Assembly (NCBI RefSeq): GCF_004134865.1
Contig: NZ_SDPO01000002.1
Coordinates: 558,001 to 622,000 of the forward strand
From: Agromyces fucosus
Lineage (GTDB): Bacteria; Actinomycetota; Actinomycetes; Actinomycetales; Microbacteriaceae
DNA: 64,000 nt
Reading direction: 5' to 3'
Below the pieces are notes generated by a model, which was not told where the DNA came from, did no database searches, and saw nothing but the letters and a program-made list of their open reading frames with translations. Positions 61,642-64,000 of this stretch are shown piece by piece (the stretch's first letter is position 1; the number at the start of each line of letters is the position of its first letter). Made by a program: the position numbers and the translations under genes.

Positions 61642-61959
61642 CTACGCCTCGAAGTAGAGATCCCAGTGCAGGCGGCAGCGCGGGTTGAAGTCGGCGGCGC
61701 AGGCGGGGCAGGAATCGGTTGACCGGTACGCGGTCACCGAGAGCTCGGTGCCGCACGCTCCGCACAGGATGCCGGGTTCGTCCCACTCGGCGCGCGGCCG
61801 GACCACGACCGGGTGCGACTCGGCCTCGGCATGACAGGCGTGGCACGGGTAGTAACGATCGCAGCACGCGAAGCGGATGGCGATGATGTCGACGTCGGTC
61901 GCGTAGTGCACGCACCGGGTCACACCGTCGACGGTGCGCCCGTGGACGTGCGGTCGCAT
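61642..61959 (-). CDS. CHY zinc-finger protein
   Basis: A 105-residue protein of the CHY zinc-finger type. Cys and His residues are spread in the family pattern: CVHY, FACCDRYYPCHACHAE, ILCGACGTEL, SCPACAADFNPRCRLHW. These would bind two or three zinc ions. No further domain is present. Its role is unknown; homologues in other proteins join E3 ligase or chaperone-like modules. It follows the M23 peptidase gene by one base, so it is translated from the same message. Confidence 0.88.
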   Translation of the reverse strand: MRPHVHGRTVDGVTRCVHYATDVDIIAIRFACCDRYYPCHACHAEAESHPVVVRPRAEWDEPGILCGACGTELSVTAYRSTDSCPACAADFNPRCRLHWDLYFEA

Positions 61960-61960
61960 G

Positions 61961-63865
61961 TCAGTTCGTGTTGGCGTACAGCCAGTCGAGCGGGTCGACC
62001 TTGGTGCCGCTCATGCCGCCGAGGCGGATCTCGAAGTGGAGGTGCGGGCCGGTCGACATGCCGGTGTCGCCGGTCTGGCCGATCACGTCGCCGACCTTGA
62101 CGGTGTCGCCCGTCTCGAAGCGGCGGGAGTTGTACTCCATGTGCGCGTAGACGCTCGTGACGAGCTCGCCGTCGATGATGTGGTCGATCATCATCACGAC
62201 GCCGAGCGATCCGCCGGAGTCCGTCGAGTTGGCGACGACGCCGTCGGCGATGGACTGGATCTCGGCGCCGAGTCCAGGGTTGAAGTCCTGGCCGCCGTGG
62301 TCGCTCGAGCAACCGGCGCAGTCGCGGTACCCGAACCGGTCGCCGATGTGGACGCCGACCGCGAACGGCCACTGGATGGTGCCCGACGGGTTGTTCGTGA
62401 ACGTCGCCTCGGGCCGGATGCCGGCTGCGCGCGCGTACTCGTCGATGGTCTGCGTCTCGTAGCCGTCGCGCTGGACGGTCTGCGCGAGCGTGCCGCCGGT
62501 GATCTCGACCTGCTGGCCGGGCTCGCTGCCGATCGTCGCCTGCTCGAGCGCCATGGCCTGCACGTCGGCGGGTGAGAGGAGCGAGAGCGAGGGCACGGAT
62601 GTCGCGACGGCGAGCAGTGCCGCGAAGCTCATGGCGACGAAGCCGCTGGACATGCGGGCGACTCGCCCTGCGCGCGTCACCCGGCGCTTCGCCGTGGGCT
62701 TCGGGGAGCCGGTCGTGGCCCGGGGAGCCGACGACCCCTCGCGAGCCGTGGAACGTCGCGCACCGACGGCGTCGGGACCCGCGGAACGACGAGGCCGTTC
62801 CTGCGCCGCGGCGACGCCGTTGGACGGCTGCCAGACCGCGGTGGGCACGAACTGCTCGGCGGACTGCGAATCGGGCGCGGGCGCCTCGGCGCTGCTCGGG
62901 ATGCGCGTCATCGCAGAGGCGGCGATCACCGCGGCGAAGTCGGCGGTCGCCGACGGAGCCGCCTCGGGCGCTGCGACCGGAACCGCTGGGGTCGTGGCCA
63001 CGGCGGCGGAACGGGAGGACTTGGCGGCCTTGGCGCCCTTCGGCGCCTTCTCGGCCTTCGCGGCCTTGCGCTCGGCGCGCGAGGGCCGAGCCGAGCGAGC
63101 GGATGCGTCGGCACGGCGCCCGCCGGACGCCGACGCGTCGGGCTCGTCTCCGAGGTCGGCGAAGAGGTCGTCGAAGGCGGCGCCCGCGTCGGAACCGGCC
63201 CGTGACACGGAGAAGGCCGAGTTCCTGTCGACCGGGAGGTCGACCGGCTCGGCCTGGGGGGTCGGAGCGGGGGCTGCGATGACGACGGGGACTGCGGGAG
63301 CTGCGGGGACTGCGTGTGTTGCGGGGGCGACGGGCGCGAACGGTTCCGACTGCGCCTGCGATGCCGGGATCTCGGCCGCCGATCGCCTCGGCCTCAAGGC
63401 CCCGGGAACCGGAACGTCGGGGGCCGCGGCGAAGGCCGGAGCGGGAGACGCCGGAGCCGGAGTATGCACCGGGGCCGCGGGAGCGGCGGGAGCGGTGAAC
63501 GCAGGAGCGTCATACACGGGAGCCGTGGGATACGCCGGTGCGGTGAACGCGGGGGCCGGCGGCGCCGGCTCGGCCGCAGCGGCGGGGGTGAAGACCGCCT
63601 GCCACGAGGCATCCGTCTGCCGCTCGAACGGAGCGCCCTGTGCGGCCGCCGGGGCCGTCTGCTGCTGCCCGAAGGCCGCGGCACGCTGCGCCGCGGCGGT
63701 CTCGGCCGACTCGCGCTCACGCAGTTCACGACGAGTCAGGGGTCGCTCGGGCCGCGAAAGGGCCTGGGTGCCTGGCGTGGAATCGTCGGGCACGAGGGGG
63801 GACTCGAGCACGTGGGGGAAAACTCTCGGCTTCGTGGAAAACGGACAACGCGGGGAGGTGGACAT
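61961..63865 (-). CDS. M23 peptidase with long disordered N-terminus
   Basis: A 634-residue protein. Residues 1-400 are low-complexity, rich in Ala, Pro and Arg, with RREL(R)ERESAE near the start and KAAKAEKAPKGAKAAK further on. One hydrophobic segment lies near 408-432 (GFVAMSFAALLAVATSVPSLSLL). Residues 500-634 form an M23 (lysostaphin-type) metallopeptidase domain, with zinc ligands in DHGGQDF and GPHLHFEIRLG. It is expected to be a peptidoglycan hydrolase outside the membrane, with an unusually long cytoplasmic tail. Start at 63865; a GTG at 63811 is also possible. Confidence 0.87.
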   Translation of the reverse strand: MSTSPRCPFSTKPRVFPHVLESPLVPDDSTPGTQALSRPERPLTRRELRERESAETAAAQRAAAFGQQQTAPAAAQGAPFERQTDASWQAVFTPAAAAEPAPPAPAFTAPAYPTAPVYDAPAFTAPAAPAAPVHTPAPASPAPAFAAAPDVPVPGALRPRRSAAEIPASQAQSEPFAPVAPATHAVPAAPAVPVVIAAPAPTPQAEPVDLPVDRNSAFSVSRAGSDAGAAFDDLFADLGDEPDASASGGRRADASARSARPSRAERKAAKAEKAPKGAKAAKSSRSAAVATTPAVPVAAPEAAPSATADFAAVIAASAMTRIPSSAEAPAPDSQSAEQFVPTAVWQPSNGVAAAQERPRRSAGPDAVGARRSTAREGSSAPRATTGSPKPTAKRRVTRAGRVARMSSGFVAMSFAALLAVATSVPSLSLLSPADVQAMALEQATIGSEPGQQVEITGGTLAQTVQRDGYETQTIDEYARAAGIRPEATFTNNPSGTIQWPFAVGVHIGDRFGYRDCAGCSSDHGGQDFNPGLGAEIQSIADGVVANSTDSGGSLGVVMMIDHIIDGELVTSVYAHMEYNSRRFETGDTVKVGDVIGQTGDTGMSTGPHLHFEIRLGGMSGTKVDPLDWLYANTN

Positions 63866-64000
63866 CCCGACGGGGCCGAGATAACAGGTTGGTAAAGACT
63901 ACCCGTTCTCAGTCGCTCATGCCACGTCGAACCGCGAACTCCGCCTGTCAGAACGCTGCACGTCCACGAGATCCGCGGCGATCGCGGGAGATGCGTCAGG
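63866..64000. other. Upstream region of the M23 peptidase gene
   Basis: The remaining 135 bases hold no ORF that I can support. They contain the probable promoter of the M23 gene, including TAGTCT and TTATCT hexamers on the minus strand near 63875-63905. No riboswitch-like fold was recognised. Confidence 0.4.

Noticed and set aside
63866-64000. ydaO-type c-di-AMP riboswitch upstream of the M23 peptidase gene
   Set aside because: Such elements often precede cell-wall hydrolase genes in actinobacteria, but the conserved cores are not seen in the available 135 bases.

Overview
The window is high-GC, gene-dense chromosomal DNA from an actinomycete, most likely a member of the Microbacteriaceae (Agromyces/Microbacterium/Leifsonia-like). 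This rests on codon use, on frequent GTG starts and ATGA/TGATG overlaps, on hadA-hadB-murB-type genes, on PucR/GntR/PadR/LacI-style regulation, and on an unusually frequent octamer-like word (CGGATGCC / GGCATCCG). The genus cannot be fixed from sequence reading alone. No phage, transposase, CRISPR array or rRNA was found. Two tRNA genes are present.

Layout. 1-1.5 kb: two membrane proteins of unknown function, the first cut by the window edge. 1.5-4.5 kb: a very long perfect hairpin terminator, then murB with two MaoC/FAS1-like dehydratase subunits and a DUF937 protein, all on the minus strand. 4.5-8.3 kb: a TetR regulator divergent from an MFS exporter and an amidohydrolase. 8.3-8.8 kb: a 9-bp tandem repeat and a 34-codon ORF boxed in by two hairpin terminators. 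8.7-18.6 kb: a putrescine/GABA catabolic locus made of an APC permease, a double universal stress protein, putrescine oxidase, an aldehyde dehydrogenase, glutamate dehydrogenase, GABA aminotransferase and a divergent PucR regulator. 18.6-28.8 kb: a GH1 beta-glucosidase; a PadR/SnoaL-like pair; DUF1918; an SGNH hydrolase; an FBP zinc-finger protein; a bile-acid/sodium-symporter-family protein; a class V aminotransferase; an NtaA-type FMN monooxygenase; and a membrane protein/GntR pair. 28.9-38.4 kb: cell-envelope genes (Stealth phosphotransferase, cardiolipin synthase, phosphodiesterase, membrane-anchored esterase, glycosyltransferase, CorA, a proline-rich anchored protein, a DUF2809 protein). 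38.4-46 kb: a DEAD-box helicase, DHA2 exporter, 59-residue ORF, GAP-family protein, AraC regulator, PhyH dioxygenase and beta-propeller protein. 46-50.4 kb: a 1454-residue secreted GH101 endo-alpha-N-acetylgalactosaminidase. 50.7-53.6 kb: an acidic small protein, an HSL-type esterase with a divergent TetR, tRNA-Met, tRNA-Thr and a DUF4190-like protein. 53.6-61.5 kb: a maltose/maltodextrin locus (malE-malF-malG-GH13 on the minus strand, divergent alpha-glucosidase) with LacI-type operators. 61.6-64 kb: a CHY zinc-finger protein and a large M23 peptidase.

How the genes fit together. The putrescine locus can in principle take putrescine to succinate, with glutamate dehydrogenase recycling the amino acceptor. 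The maltose locus imports and hydrolyses malto-oligosaccharides but has no ATPase gene, so a shared MsiK-type ATPase elsewhere is expected. Many gene pairs are divergent regulator/target pairs with visible palindromic operators between them.

No wholly new multi-gene system was recognised. The signals that known gene families do not explain are the terminator-boxed 34-codon ORF and the family of CGGATGCC-based hairpins and palindromes. That word recurs inside genes, in an in-frame insertion in the glutamate dehydrogenase N-terminus, and as intercistronic hairpins in two operons.
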